Positions 1-9,215 are shown, counted from the first letter of the stretch. The stretch is 64,000 bases of DNA from BM003 sp963699835 (GCA_963699835.1 CAVOVJ010000010.1:62001-126000); one strand, 5' to 3'. Numbers and translations are program-made. The notes: generated by a model from the letters alone, not told the origin.

Positions 1-252
1 AAAGTCGAATCCGTGCTCAATGGCGCGCGCGACGAGTTTAACGGGCAGACGCCTTCTGCCCCGGTCGTTCGTGCCTCGATCGAAAAACGCCTGGATATCG
101 AGGGCGTGACCGTCGTTGGCATCAAGGACTTCAAGATTCGCAAGTCCGAAGGCGGGTACGACGTCTCGATCGAGTATGCGCATACGGTCCCCTATATTGC
201 CAACGTTTCTTTCCAGGCGGATTTCAACAAAAGCGTCCATGTCGGAAGGTGA
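1..252 (+). CDS. DUF4845 domain protein, C-terminal part
   Basis: Only the 3' end is present; the reading frame is open from base 1, so the start lies outside the window. The visible 83 residues end with a stop overlapping the rnc start. The segment with VEGVTV-like and YDVSIEYAHTVPYIANV motifs resembles the DUF4845 family, small single-pass membrane proteins usually encoded between lepB and rnc in gamma- and betaproteobacteria. The function is not established. The position directly before rnc is the main support for the family call; no membrane segment is visible because the N-terminus is missing. Confidence 0.75.
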   Translation, partial: KVESVLNGARDEFNGQTPSAPVVRASIEKRLDIEGVTVVGIKDFKIRKSEGGYDVSIEYAHTVPYIANVSFQADFNKSVHVGR

Positions 253-929
253 GCAAGGCAGAGCGATGGTCCGAGCGCCTGCTCGGTTACCAATTCAATG
301 AAGTCTCCTTATTGCGTGCGGCGCTGACCCATCGCAGCGCCGGTTCGGGCCACAACGAGCGCCTCGAGTTTCTTGGTGATGCGTTCCTCAACTATGTTAT
401 CGGTGCCGAGTTGTTTCGGCGCCTGCCGCGCGCCGTCGAAGGCGATCTGAGCCGATTGCGTGCGAAGCTCGTGCGTGGCGAAACGCTTACTGAAATGGCG
501 AGCGAGCTCGGGCTCGGCGAGCACCTCAATCTCGGCCGGGGAGAGCTGAAGGCCGGTGGTTTCCGCCGCGCGTCGATTCTTGCGGACGCATTCGAAGCTG
601 TGATCGGGGCGGTGCTGTTGGACGGCGGTCACGATGCCTGTCGCGACTGGTTGCTGGGCCTGTTTTCGAAACGGCTCGGATCTTTGCCGCCGGCGGCGGC
701 GCTAAAGGACGCCAAAACCCGTTTGCAGGAGTATTTGCAGGCGCGCAAATTGCCCCTGCCGGATTATCGCCTGGAAGCCGCCACAGGGGAGGCGCACAGG
801 CGCGAATTCGAGATAAGTTGCCATGTGCCGGCGCTGGATCTGGTCACGGCGGGACACGGCCGGAGTCGCCGCGCTGCCGAACAGACGGCGGCACAGAGGA
901 TGATCGAGATACTGGAGTCGCAAGAATGA
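249..929 (+). CDS. rnc: Ribonuclease III
   Basis: Cleaves double-stranded RNA during rRNA and mRNA processing in the cytoplasm. The 226-residue length is normal for the family. The signature ERLEFLGDAFL (about residues 38-48) and the second acidic cluster DAFEAVIGAVLLDGG (about 112-126) supply the Mg-binding residues. The C-terminal third, starting around DAKTRLQEYLQ, is the double-stranded-RNA-binding domain. The start is GTG at 249, overlapping the upstream stop by four bases. The stop overlaps the era ATG by four bases, so rnc and era are translationally coupled, as in most Proteobacteria. Confidence 0.98.
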   Translation: MSKAERWSERLLGYQFNEVSLLRAALTHRSAGSGHNERLEFLGDAFLNYVIGAELFRRLPRAVEGDLSRLRAKLVRGETLTEMASELGLGEHLNLGRGELKAGGFRRASILADAFEAVIGAVLLDGGHDACRDWLLGLFSKRLGSLPPAAALKDAKTRLQEYLQARKLPLPDYRLEAATGEAHRREFEISCHVPALDLVTAGHGRSRRAAEQTAAQRMIEILESQE

Positions 930-1822
930 GCGGCGAATCGATGCGAAGTGGTTATGTGGTCATTGCGGGTCGTCCCAACGTCGGGAAGTCGACGTTGATG
1001 AACGGGCTGCTCGGCGAGAAGCTGTCGATTGTCAGCCATAAGCCGCAGACGACGCGGCATCGCATTCTAGGGGTTCTCACAGATACGGCTTCGCAGGTTG
1101 TTTTCGTGGATACACCGGGCCTGCATCGCGAGGCCGGTCGCGCGCTTAACCGTAGCCTGAACCGGGCGGCGAAGACGGCTGTTGCCGATGCGGATCTTGC
1201 GCTATTCGTAATCGAGGCGCTGCGCTGGACCGAGGAAGACGACGACGTGCTGCAGCGTTTGCAGCAACAGGAGATTGCGACTTTACTGGTAATCAACAAG
1301 ATCGACCGGGTGACGGACAAAACGGCGCTGTTGCCGTTTATCGACGATATGCGAAAACGCACCGGGTGCGAGGAAATTTTTCCGCTGTCAGCGCTGAAGG
1401 ACGACGGTGTTGCGCGTTTGCTGGATGCGATCCGGTTGCGACTGCCGGTCGGGCCGGCTCTGTTCCCGCCCGATCAGCTCACCGATCGCAGCGAGCGTTT
1501 TATCGCCTCCGAAATTATCCGTGAGAAGCTGACCCGCGCCCTGCATCAGGAATTGCCGTACGGTATCAATGTCGAGATCGAGGCCTACCACGAAGATCAG
1601 CAGGGCGTTCGCATCAATGCGGTAATCTGGGTCGAGCGTCCGGGTCAGAAGGCGATTGCGATCGGGCATAAAGGCGAGACCATGAAGGCGGTAGGGCGGG
1701 CGGCGCGGCTGGAACTAAAAAAGCGACTCGGGCGTCCGGTTCACCTCGAACTGTGGGTAAAGGTGCTTTCAAACTGGGCCGACAACGAGCGCCACTTACG
1801 ACGTTTTGGCTACGATGTCTGA
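926..1822 (+). CDS. era: GTPase Era, 30S ribosome maturation factor
   Basis: GTP-binding protein that binds 16S rRNA near its 3' end and assists 30S subunit assembly. It has 298 residues, with G1 GRPNVGKST (about 14-22), G3 DTPGLH and G4 NKID, followed by a C-terminal KH domain with the GHKGETMKAVG loop. ATG at 926 was chosen because it overlaps the rnc stop and gives the usual Era N-terminus; the reading frame is open further upstream but only inside rnc. The 3' end overlaps recO by eight bases. The order rnc-era-recO is the classic operon. Confidence 0.98.
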   Translation: MSGESMRSGYVVIAGRPNVGKSTLMNGLLGEKLSIVSHKPQTTRHRILGVLTDTASQVVFVDTPGLHREAGRALNRSLNRAAKTAVADADLALFVIEALRWTEEDDDVLQRLQQQEIATLLVINKIDRVTDKTALLPFIDDMRKRTGCEEIFPLSALKDDGVARLLDAIRLRLPVGPALFPPDQLTDRSERFIASEIIREKLTRALHQELPYGINVEIEAYHEDQQGVRINAVIWVERPGQKAIAIGHKGETMKAVGRAARLELKKRLGRPVHLELWVKVLSNWADNERHLRRFGYDV

Positions 1823-2543
1823 GGGACCCAGCCGGATTCGTCTCCAGCCCGTTTTCCTGCTCCACCATCGCCCCTACCGCGACAGTAGCGAGCTGCTCGA
1901 AGTATTGACCGCAGATTACGGCCGGCTCGGTGTGATCAGCCGCGGGAGCCGTGGCCGCCGTTCCCGTCTGCGCGGTGTATTACGTCCGTTTGCGCCGTTG
2001 CTGATGTCGTTGAGTCTGCGCGGGGATCTCGCAACGCTGACTGCTGCGGAGCCGGCCGCCGGGCCGGCAGCACTGGCCGGGGAGGCGCTGTTCGCCGCCT
2101 ATTACCTCAACGAGTTGATACTCCGCCTGACCGGGCGTCGCGACCCGTGCCCGGCGGTCTACGCTGCCTACAACACAGCGCTGGCCGAGCTCTCCGTTGC
2201 GGATGCCGCTCTTGCGCCGGCGCTGCGGCGATTCGAAAAGCGCTTGCTGGAGGCGCTGGGATACGGATTATTGCTGGAACATGAGGCTGTGACCGGGCTC
2301 GCTATCGACCCTGCGCATTGCTATGACTATCGTCCTGAACATGGACCGGTCAGGCTGCATGCCGGGCACGCCGCGAAACTGCCGGTGCAGGGAGCGACGC
2401 TGATCGCGCTCGCGGCGGACTGTCTGGAGGAGGAGCCGGGCCTGAGCGAGGCGCGCCGGGTCCTTAAGGCCTCGCTCGATCTTCAGCTTGGTGACCGGCC
2501 ATTGAAAACACGCCAGGTGCTGCTCGCGATGAAACGCCGCTGA
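1815..2543 (+). CDS. recO: DNA repair protein RecO
   Basis: RecO works with RecR to load RecA onto SSB-coated single-stranded DNA. The N-terminal OB fold is recognisable in QPVFLLHHRPYRDSSELLEV and the following DYGRLGVISRGSRG stretch; the rest is the helical C-terminal domain. ATG at 1815 overlaps the era stop; a TTG nine bases further upstream is in frame but less likely. The length of 242 residues is typical. It lies third in the rnc-era-recO-pdxJ-acpS cluster. Confidence 0.95.
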   Translation: MSEGPSRIRLQPVFLLHHRPYRDSSELLEVLTADYGRLGVISRGSRGRRSRLRGVLRPFAPLLMSLSLRGDLATLTAAEPAAGPAALAGEALFAAYYLNELILRLTGRRDPCPAVYAAYNTALAELSVADAALAPALRRFEKRLLEALGYGLLLEHEAVTGLAIDPAHCYDYRPEHGPVRLHAGHAAKLPVQGATLIALAADCLEEEPGLSEARRVLKASLDLQLGDRPLKTRQVLLAMKRR

Positions 2544-2591
2544 TCGCCTGATAGACTGTTGCGCCCCGGCCCGGACAGATGAGGATTCGCG

Positions 2592-3332
2592 GTGAACTAC
2601 GGTGGCATTTCCCTTGGCGTCAATATCGATCATGTTGCCACGTTGCGGCAGGCGCGCGGGACGCGCTATCCCGATCCGGTTTATGCTGCGCTGATGGCGG
2701 AGCAGGCCGGGGCAGACAGCATTACGCTGCATCTGCGTGAGGATCGGCGTCATATCCAGGATCGCGATTTGCGCGCGATGAAAGACCTGTTACAGACACG
2801 TATGAATCTCGAAATGGCAGTGACCGAGGAGATGCTGGCGATCGCATCGGATATTCGTCCTGCGGATTGCTGCCTGGTGCCCGAGCGCCGCGAGGAATTG
2901 ACCACAGAGGGCGGTCTGGATGTCATCGGTCAGCTCTCCAAAATCAGTGCCGCCTGCAAGTACCTGGCGAAACAGGGAGTTCGCGTGTCATTGTTCGTCG
3001 ACCCCGATATCGGGCAGCTTGATGCGGCGCGCGAAACCGGTGCGCCGGTCGTCGAACTGCACACCGGGGCTTATGCAGACGCAGCAGACGAGCATCAGAG
3101 GGCACGGGAACTCCAGCGCGTTCGCGATGCCGCGATCCACGCCGACTGTTCGGGCCTGATCGTTCATGCGGGGCATGGCCTTCATTATCACAATGTCAGG
3201 GCCGTCGCCGTCATTGCGCCGATAGTCGAACTCAATATTGGCCACGCGATTATTGCGCGGGCGGTGTTCGATGGACTCGGTACCGCCGTTACCGAGATGA
3301 AACACCTGATCAGCGAAGCGCGCCACGGATGA
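2592..3332 (+). CDS. pdxJ: Pyridoxine 5'-phosphate synthase
   Basis: Condenses 1-deoxy-D-xylulose 5-phosphate with 3-amino-2-oxopropyl phosphate to make pyridoxine 5'-phosphate in vitamin B6 synthesis. The 246-residue TIM-barrel protein begins with the hallmark GVNIDHVATLRQARGT and carries the conserved VPERREELTTEGG, SLFVDPD, VELHTG and HAGHGL blocks. The start is GTG at 2592, 48 bases after recO. The stop overlaps the acpS start by four bases, so the two are probably coupled. Confidence 0.98.
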   Translation: MNYGGISLGVNIDHVATLRQARGTRYPDPVYAALMAEQAGADSITLHLREDRRHIQDRDLRAMKDLLQTRMNLEMAVTEEMLAIASDIRPADCCLVPERREELTTEGGLDVIGQLSKISAACKYLAKQGVRVSLFVDPDIGQLDAARETGAPVVELHTGAYADAADEHQRARELQRVRDAAIHADCSGLIVHAGHGLHYHNVRAVAVIAPIVELNIGHAIIARAVFDGLGTAVTEMKHLISEARHG

Positions 3333-3715
3333 TCTTCGGAATCGGTACCGACGTCGTCCAGGTCGATCGTATTGCGCGCAGTATCGAACGCTTTGGCGAG
3401 CGCTTCGCCCGACGTATCCTGATGCCTCAGGAACTCGAAGTCTACGCCGGCCAGAAGCGCCGGGTTCGCTTCCTGGCCATGCGTTTTGCGGCCAAGGAGG
3501 CAGTGGTAAAGGCGATGGGTACCGGGTTTGCCAATGGCATGTGGGTGCGGGATGTCGGAGTGATTCCGGACTGCCGTGGCAAGCCGGAGATCGTCTACTC
3601 GGTGCGCGGGAAAAAATTATGCGCCGAGATGGGCATCGGCGACGGGTTCCTCAGCCTCAGCGACGAAGCCGGACTGGTCGTCGCCGTCGCAGTATTGTTG
3701 CGGAGTGGGAACTGA
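3329..3715 (+). CDS. acpS: Holo-[acyl-carrier-protein] synthase
   Basis: Transfers 4'-phosphopantetheine from CoA to apo-ACP, activating it for fatty acid synthesis. The 128-residue protein has GIGTDVVQVDRI at the N-terminus (metal-binding Asp) and RFAAKEAVVKAMGTG (about 51-65) with the catalytic Glu and Lys. It starts at ATG 3329, overlapping the pdxJ stop. The exonuclease gene follows after three bases. Confidence 0.97.
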   Translation: MIFGIGTDVVQVDRIARSIERFGERFARRILMPQELEVYAGQKRRVRFLAMRFAAKEAVVKAMGTGFANGMWVRDVGVIPDCRGKPEIVYSVRGKKLCAEMGIGDGFLSLSDEAGLVVAVAVLLRSGN

Positions 3716-3718
3716 CCT

Positions 3719-4492
3719 ATGCATTGTTTTGCATTCGACATCGAGACTGTGCCGGACACCGATCTGGGGCGCCGGCTTTTTGATCTGGACGATCTCGACG
3801 ATGGAGACGTGGCCAAGGCGATGTTTGCGTTGCGCAAGCAGCAGACCGGCGATGAGTTCCTCGCGTTGCATTGTCACCGGGTCGTCGCAATTTCGGTGGC
3901 GTTGCGCAGCGGCGATCAATTTCGGGTTTGGTCGCTGGGGGAACTCGAGGCCGATGAGCCCGAGCTGATCCGGCGATTCTATGATGGCCTCGAAAGATAC
4001 ACACCGGATCTTGTCTCGTGGAACGGTTCCGGTTTCGATTTGCCGGTTCTCCATTACCGGGCACTGCGGCATGGCATCGCGGCGCCGCGTTATTGGGAGA
4101 TGGGCGACGACGACCAGAGTTTCAGATGGAACAACTACCTTAACCGGTTTCACTGGCGCCACACCGACCTGATGGATGTACTGTCGGGTTTCCAGGGGAG
4201 GGCGCGGGCTCCATTAGACCAGATTGCAATAATGCTGGGCTTCCCGGGGAAGCTCGGAATGAGCGGTGCGCATGTTTGGGATGCCTATTGTGACGGCCGG
4301 CTGCAGGCCATTCGCGATTACTGCGAAACGGATGCGCTCAATACCTATCTCGTTTATCTGCGTTTCGAACTGATGCGCGGACGCCTCACCCGGGACAACT
4401 ACCAGGCGGAATGTGAGCGCGTTCGCGCCTTCCTGAAAGCGGCTGACAAGACTCACCTGAACCAGTTTCTGGAGGCGTGGAAAGACTCATGA
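3719..4492 (+). CDS. Predicted 3'-5' exonuclease of the PolB-like family
   Basis: A 257-residue DnaQ-fold protein of the stand-alone family related to the proofreading domain of PolB. ExoI is visible as FAFDIETVPD (about 4-13, Asp and Glu), ExoII as SWNGSGFDLPVL (about 100-111), and the C-terminal acidic motif lies near YCETDALNTY. Such proteins are presumed to trim DNA or RNA 3' ends; the substrate is not known. Its stop overlaps the rlmD start by four bases, suggesting co-translation. Confidence 0.85.
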   Translation: MHCFAFDIETVPDTDLGRRLFDLDDLDDGDVAKAMFALRKQQTGDEFLALHCHRVVAISVALRSGDQFRVWSLGELEADEPELIRRFYDGLERYTPDLVSWNGSGFDLPVLHYRALRHGIAAPRYWEMGDDDQSFRWNNYLNRFHWRHTDLMDVLSGFQGRARAPLDQIAIMLGFPGKLGMSGAHVWDAYCDGRLQAIRDYCETDALNTYLVYLRFELMRGRLTRDNYQAECERVRAFLKAADKTHLNQFLEAWKDS

Positions 4493-5803
4493 GCGCTGAT
4501 GCCAAAGACGCGCCGGTGCGGACGGGGATCGCTGATCTGAGTCATGACGGCCGCGGTGTGGCGAGCGTTGACGGCAAGACAGTTTTTATAGATGGGGCGT
4601 TGCCCGGAGAAGAGGTTGTTTACCGGATCCGGCGCCGCCGCCGCGACTTCGATGAAGGCGAACTTCTGGAAATCGTTACTCCATCATCGCAACGGGTCGA
4701 TCCGCGCTGCGAGTTTTTCGGTCGCTGCGGTGGCTGCCGCCTGCAGCATTTGTCTGCTCCCGGCCAGATCGCCGCAAAACAGAAATCATTGCTGGACAAT
4801 CTTGCCCGGATCGGTTCGGTAGTACCGGCTGATGTGCTCGAGCCGCTGACCGGCCCGGTTTGGGGTTATCGCAGACGCGCGCGGGTAGGGGCAAAATTTG
4901 TCGCGAAGAAAGGACGTGTGCTGGTCGGATTCCGTGAGCGCGCGAAGCCGTTCCTGTGCGATATGAATCGTTGCGAGGTGCTGCACCCGGCAGTCGGGCA
5001 TCGCCTTGATGCGCTGTCCGAACTGTTTTTCGACCTGTCAATCCGCCAGCAGATTCCGCAGATCGAGGTAGCGGTTGCGGATAATGCAGTGGCCATGGTG
5101 CTACGGGTACTGAGCGCGCCAAGCGATCGTGACCTCGAACTAATGAACGCTTTTGCAGAGCGTCATGGGATAGTCTTTTACCTGCAACCGGGCGGCGTCA
5201 ACACGATTGTGCCGCTGACCCCGCCGGCTCCGCAGCTGTACTATGCGCTCGCGGAGCAGGACATACGGATATTTTTCGAGCCGACGGATTTTATCCAGGT
5301 GAATGCGGAGCTGAACCGGGCGATGGTGGGAAGCGCTTTGCGGTTTTTGTCGCCACAGCCTGGTGAGTCTGTTCTCGATCTGTTTTGCCGGGCTGGGAAA
5401 TTTTTCGTTGCCGTTGGCGCGAAGTGGCGCAGACGTGACCGCGGTGGAGGGGGATCGGCCGCTGGTGATGCGGGCCCGGGAGAACGTAGAACGTAACGGG
5501 ATTGGCGGTGTCAATATCGAGTATGGCGATCTTTTTGCGGGTACCCAGACGGATGCGTGGTGGTCGCGCCAGTACGATTCCGTCTTGCTCGATCCGCCGC
5601 GTGCCGGGGCGGCGGCGGTCGTCGAACATATGTCGCGCTTCGCGCCTCGCCGTATCGTCTACATATCCTGTCATCCCGGAACCCTTGCGCGGGATCTCGG
5701 AGTGCTCGTACATACTCACAAGTATCATCTCGACGCGGCGGGTGTGATGGACATGTTTCCGCATACCGCTCATGTCGAGTCGATCGCTGTATTGTCGCGT
5801 TGA
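4489..5803 (+). CDS. rlmD: 23S rRNA m5U1939 methyltransferase RlmD (frameshifted here)
   Basis: SAM-dependent RNA methyltransferase of the TrmA/RumA family. The first frame shows an N-terminal TRAM domain and iron-sulfur cysteines in CEFFGRCGGC plus a later Cys in LCDMNRCEVL, then FIQVNAELN. Within the SAM-binding motif the frame breaks: the first frame reads VLDLFCRAGKFF, while the next frame reads GLGNFSLPLARSGADV and continues through DPPRAG and the nucleophile motif SCHPGTLARDLGVL to the stop. Removing one C at 5388-5389 restores VLDLFCGLGNFSLPLA exactly. ATG 4489 overlaps the preceding stop. The gene is probably intact in the organism. Confidence 0.93.
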
Positions 5804-5807
5804 ACTG

Positions 5808-6287
5808 ATGGCTGAAGAAATCGAAAGAAAATTCCTGATCGCCAACGACGCATGGCGCGAGAAGGTCGGGCGCGAGATGCGGATGCGGCAGGGCTATTTT
5901 GCCGGCGGCGGCAGGTGTTCAATGCGAGTCCGGTCGAATGGCCGGAGCGCGTGGATCAACTTCAAGAGCCGTGAATCGGGGATGCGGAGGCTGGAGTTCG
6001 AATACGAAATTCCGCTTGGCGATGCCGAGGTCATGCTGCGGAAACTCTGCGAAGGCGCCTTGATCGACAAAACCCGTTACTGGGTGGAAGATCGCGGCCA
6101 CACTTGGGAGGTGGATGTTTTCCACGGCGAAAACTCGGGCCTCGTGATCGCAGAGGTCGAGCTGGACAGTATTACGGAAGCGGTGGACCTGCCTGACTGG
6201 ATTGGTGAAGAGGTAACCGACGACGTCCGCTATTACAACGCCAGTCTGGTCGAAAATCCCTTTTCGCGCTGGAGGCGTAAACCCTGA
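5808..6287 (+). CDS. CYTH domain protein, triphosphatase-like
   Basis: A 159-residue member of the CYTH superfamily (triphosphate tunnel metalloenzymes). The ExExK signature is at the extreme N-terminus (EEIERKFL), followed by charged tunnel strands such as MRVRSNGRSAWINFKSRE and a late ExE pair in VIAEVELDS. Short bacterial relatives hydrolyse inorganic triphosphate, although other family members are adenylate cyclases; substrate cannot be decided from sequence. ATG 5808 lies five bases after the rlmD stop; longer in-frame starts would run into rlmD. Confidence 0.85.
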   Translation: MAEEIERKFLIANDAWREKVGREMRMRQGYFAGGGRCSMRVRSNGRSAWINFKSRESGMRRLEFEYEIPLGDAEVMLRKLCEGALIDKTRYWVEDRGHTWEVDVFHGENSGLVIAEVELDSITEAVDLPDWIGEEVTDDVRYYNASLVENPFSRWRRKP

Positions 6288-6292
6288 CCCGG

Positions 6293-6823
6293 TTGCATCA
6301 GCAGGCTCTGGGCGACGAACTCGACGGCGTCACGGCGCGACACATCGAGATCGATTTGTCGCGCCAGGAGTTGACGGTTTTCGCCGCGGACAGCCTGGTT
6401 TCCCGCTACCCGGTATCCACTGCGCGCAATGGTCCGGGCGAACAGGCAGACAGCGAATGTACTCCGCGCGGGCGGCATCTGATCAGGGCGCGGATCGGGT
6501 CCGGTCTCGTCCCGGGGGCGGTGTTGGTCGGGCGGCGCCCGACCGGAGAGATTTATTCGCCGGAACTGGCCGAACGACATCCCGACCGGGACTGGATACT
6601 TACCCGAATTCTATGGCTTAGTGGTTGTGAGCCTGGCCGGAATCGTCTCGGCGCAGTGGACAGCATGCGCCGTTACATTTACATCCACGGTACGCCGGAC
6701 GACCAGCCGATGGGTGTGCCCCGCTCGCACGGGTGCATCCGCATGCGTAATGCGGATATCGTCGAGTTATTCGACGATGTGCCGGTAGGTACGTTTGTCG
6801 AAATACGGGAGGGTCAAGCGTGA
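6293..6823 (+). CDS. L,D-transpeptidase of the YkuD family, no signal peptide
   Basis: A 176-residue YkuD-fold protein. The catalytic block is SHGCIRM (about 145-151), with the upstream HGTPDDQPMG histidine motif. L,D-transpeptidases cross-link peptidoglycan or attach proteins to it in the periplasm, but no export signal is visible after the TTG start at 6293. Some short, unexported family members are known from annotation, so either the true start is different or it acts elsewhere. It sits next to nagZ, another muropeptide enzyme, with a four-base overlap. Confidence 0.82.
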   Translation: MHQQALGDELDGVTARHIEIDLSRQELTVFAADSLVSRYPVSTARNGPGEQADSECTPRGRHLIRARIGSGLVPGAVLVGRRPTGEIYSPELAERHPDRDWILTRILWLSGCEPGRNRLGAVDSMRRYIYIHGTPDDQPMGVPRSHGCIRMRNADIVELFDDVPVGTFVEIREGQA

Positions 6824-7863
6824 CACTGGGTCCATTGATGGTCGGACTGTCGGGAGTCGAGCTGAGCGGCGAAGAACGCGAGCTGCTGCTGCATCCCCAG
6901 ATCGGCGGGGTCATTCTCTTTACCCGCAATTTTATCGCGCCTGAACCGTTGCGTGCGCTGGTGGACGACATTCATGCATTGCGCTCACCGCCGCTGCTCG
7001 TGGCAGTCGACCAGGAGGGTGGGCGGGTGCAGCGTTTCCAGGACGGATTTACCCGGATCCCGCCCATGCATCTGCTCGGTCGTCAGTTCGACCTGGATCC
7101 GGCGCATGCGGTTCAGACGGCTGCGTCTTGTGGCTGGATTCTCGCGGCAGAGCTTCGCGCGGCGGGCGTCGACTTCAGTTTCGCGCCGGTCGTGGATCTC
7201 GACTGGGGCTTCTCCGAAGTCATCGGTGATCGCGCCTTTCACCGCGATCCAGCCACCGTGGTCACGCTCTCGAGGGCACTTATCCGGGGCATGAAACAAG
7301 CCGGTATGGCTGCAGTCGCCAAACATTTCCCGGGACATGGTGCCGTCGCGGCGGATTCGCACCTCGTGTTGCCGGTCGACCGCCGTGGGTTCGCGGATAT
7401 CGAGGATGATATTGCGCCGTTTCGGCGACTCGTCGAAAGCGGGCTGCCCGGAATCATGGCGGCGCATGTGGTTTATCCGGTGGTGGACGATCTGCCCGCC
7501 AGCTTTTCGCGGCGCTGGCTTGTCGACGTGTTGCGAGGTGACCTCGATTTTCGCGGTGCAGTTTTCTCCGATGATCTTTCAATGGGAGGCGCGGAAGGTA
7601 TCGGCGACATTCCGACGCGCGCCCGCACTGCGGTCGAGGCCGGATGCGACATGGTGCTTATCTGTAACGATTTCGCGGCGGTCGGGGATGCGCTCGATGC
7701 ACTCGAGGGTTTTGTCGACCCGCCCGGGCAATTGCGGCTGAGCCGTCTTCATGGCCAGGGTCGGATGTCGCTCGCCGGCCTGCAGCGCGACGCGCGCTGG
7801 CACGAAGGACGCGATATCGTCGCTCACTGCATGGACTCGCCGAGCTTGCAGCTCGATGCCTGA
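6820..7863 (+). CDS. nagZ: Beta-N-acetylhexosaminidase NagZ
   Basis: Cytoplasmic glycoside hydrolase family 3 enzyme that removes GlcNAc from anhydro-muropeptides during cell-wall recycling. The 347-residue protein has VDQEGGRVQRF, APVVDLDW, the KHFPGHG motif with the catalytic-dyad Asp/His region (AVAADSHLVLP), and the nucleophile Asp in VFSDDLSMGG. Its length and motif order match NagZ rather than large GH3 enzymes. It starts at GTG 6820, overlapping the transpeptidase stop. Confidence 0.96.
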   Translation: MTLGPLMVGLSGVELSGEERELLLHPQIGGVILFTRNFIAPEPLRALVDDIHALRSPPLLVAVDQEGGRVQRFQDGFTRIPPMHLLGRQFDLDPAHAVQTAASCGWILAAELRAAGVDFSFAPVVDLDWGFSEVIGDRAFHRDPATVVTLSRALIRGMKQAGMAAVAKHFPGHGAVAADSHLVLPVDRRGFADIEDDIAPFRRLVESGLPGIMAAHVVYPVVDDLPASFSRRWLVDVLRGDLDFRGAVFSDDLSMGGAEGIGDIPTRARTAVEAGCDMVLICNDFAAVGDALDALEGFVDPPGQLRLSRLHGQGRMSLAGLQRDARWHEGRDIVAHCMDSPSLQLDA

Positions 7864-7925
7864 GTTCAGCGATTGCGGTCGCTGCAGGTGCCAGCACGTC
7901 GTGATGCTGGCGCCGGGGCGTGGCG

Positions 7926-8480
7926 ATGAATGCACTTCCGGATCCGGCCGCCGCGCTTGAGGGTGCTGAACTGGTAGTGGATGCGGCCGCCGTCACGGCC
8001 GCGCTGGAGCGGATGGCGGCGGCGATAAATGACACCTATCGCGGCTGTTCACCGATCGTGTTTGGCGTGATGCTCGGCGGCCTGGTGCCACTGGTAAGGC
8101 TGATGCGTCGGTTCGAGTTTCCGCATACTGTCGACTATATCCACGCGACCCGCTATCGCGGTGGCACGAGCGGCGGGGAGTTACAGTGGCGGGTGGCGCC
8201 GCCGTCGGACCTGCAGGGCCGCGACGTGCTGATCATCGATGACATTCTGGATGAGGGCATCACGCTGGCGGCAATTACGGAGGAGCTGGCGACAAGAGAT
8301 CCCGCCTCGTTGCGTACGGCGGTGCTAGTGCAGAAACGACTGTTGCGCGATACACCGGCGCCGTTGGTCGCCGATTTCGTCGGCGTCGAGGTGGCGGATC
8401 GTTACGTATTCGGATGCGGCATGGATTATCGCGGGTTTTTCCGCAATCTCGATGCCATTTATGCGTTGGCCGGATCATGA
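7926..8480 (+). CDS. hpt: Hypoxanthine-guanine phosphoribosyltransferase
   Basis: Converts hypoxanthine or guanine plus PRPP to IMP or GMP. The PRPP-binding signature VLIIDDILDEGITL is present at about residues 100-113, together with VMLGGLVPL and the C-terminal DRYVFGCGMDYRG purine-binding region. ATG 7926 is preceded by GGGG at a good spacing; an in-frame GTG lies six bases upstream. The stop overlaps the ATG of the methylthioinosine phosphorylase, whose product hypoxanthine is this enzyme's substrate. Confidence 0.93.
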   Translation: MNALPDPAAALEGAELVVDAAAVTAALERMAAAINDTYRGCSPIVFGVMLGGLVPLVRLMRRFEFPHTVDYIHATRYRGGTSGGELQWRVAPPSDLQGRDVLIIDDILDEGITLAAITEELATRDPASLRTAVLVQKRLLRDTPAPLVADFVGVEVADRYVFGCGMDYRGFFRNLDAIYALAGS

Positions 8481-9215
8481 AGCGCTGCGCCATCATCGGG
8501 GGAACGGGTCTGACGGTGCTGGAGGGTCTCGAGGCCGGTGCGGCTGCCGGTGCTGCTACCCCATTCGGTCTCCCGTCGGCGCCATTGTGCGTGGGGAAGC
8601 TTACAGCATGCCGAGGTGGTGTTTCTGGCGCGGCACGGCCCCGATCACAATATCCCGCCGCACCGGGTCAACTATCGCGCCAATATCAGGGCATTGCACG
8701 ATGCCGGGGTCGACCGGATTATCGCGGTCAACGCGGTTGGCGCAATCAGCGCGGAAATGCGGCCGGGCCGTGTTGCCATTCCGCATCAGATCGTCGATTA
8801 CACTTATGGCCGCGACCATACCTTCTTCGACCGGGATCTCGAGCACGTGGTTCACGTGGAGTTTGATCCGCCTTACGATACCGCCCTGCGTCAGGGGATC
8901 ATCGATGCTGCGGTCACGGCACAGGTGGACGCCGCCACCGAGGCGGTCTATGGCGTAACTCAGGGACCGCGTCTCGAGACGGCCGCGGAGATCGACCGGA
9001 TGGCACGTGACGGTTGCGATATCGTTGGCATGACGGCCATGCCGGAGGCTGCTCTCGCGCGTGAGATCGGATTGCCATATGCCAGTATCTGCGTCGTCGT
9101 CAACTGGGCTGCCGGGCGTGGCGATGGCGATATCCACAGGCAGATGGCACGCTACCTGGACGAAGGCATGCGTCGTGTCAATACGTTGCTGCGGAGCTTT
9201 CTCGCCGATTTTTGA
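8477..9215 (+). CDS. mtnP: S-methyl-5'-thioinosine phosphorylase (frameshifted here)
   Basis: Purine nucleoside phosphorylase fold enzyme of the MTAP/MTIP family. The N-terminus (IIGGTGLTVLEG, then PFGLPSAPL) is in one frame; from HAEVVFLARHG onward, with NAVGAI, TQGPRLET and GMTAMPEAALARE, it is in the next frame. One surplus base near 8600-8605 reconciles the two and gives the same spacing as the Pseudomonas enzyme as I remember it; two nearby one-base deletions would be an alternative. The motif VVVNWAAG has Asn where adenine-specific MTAPs carry Asp, which favours a 6-oxopurine substrate (methylthioinosine). ATG 8477 overlaps hpt. Confidence 0.85.
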
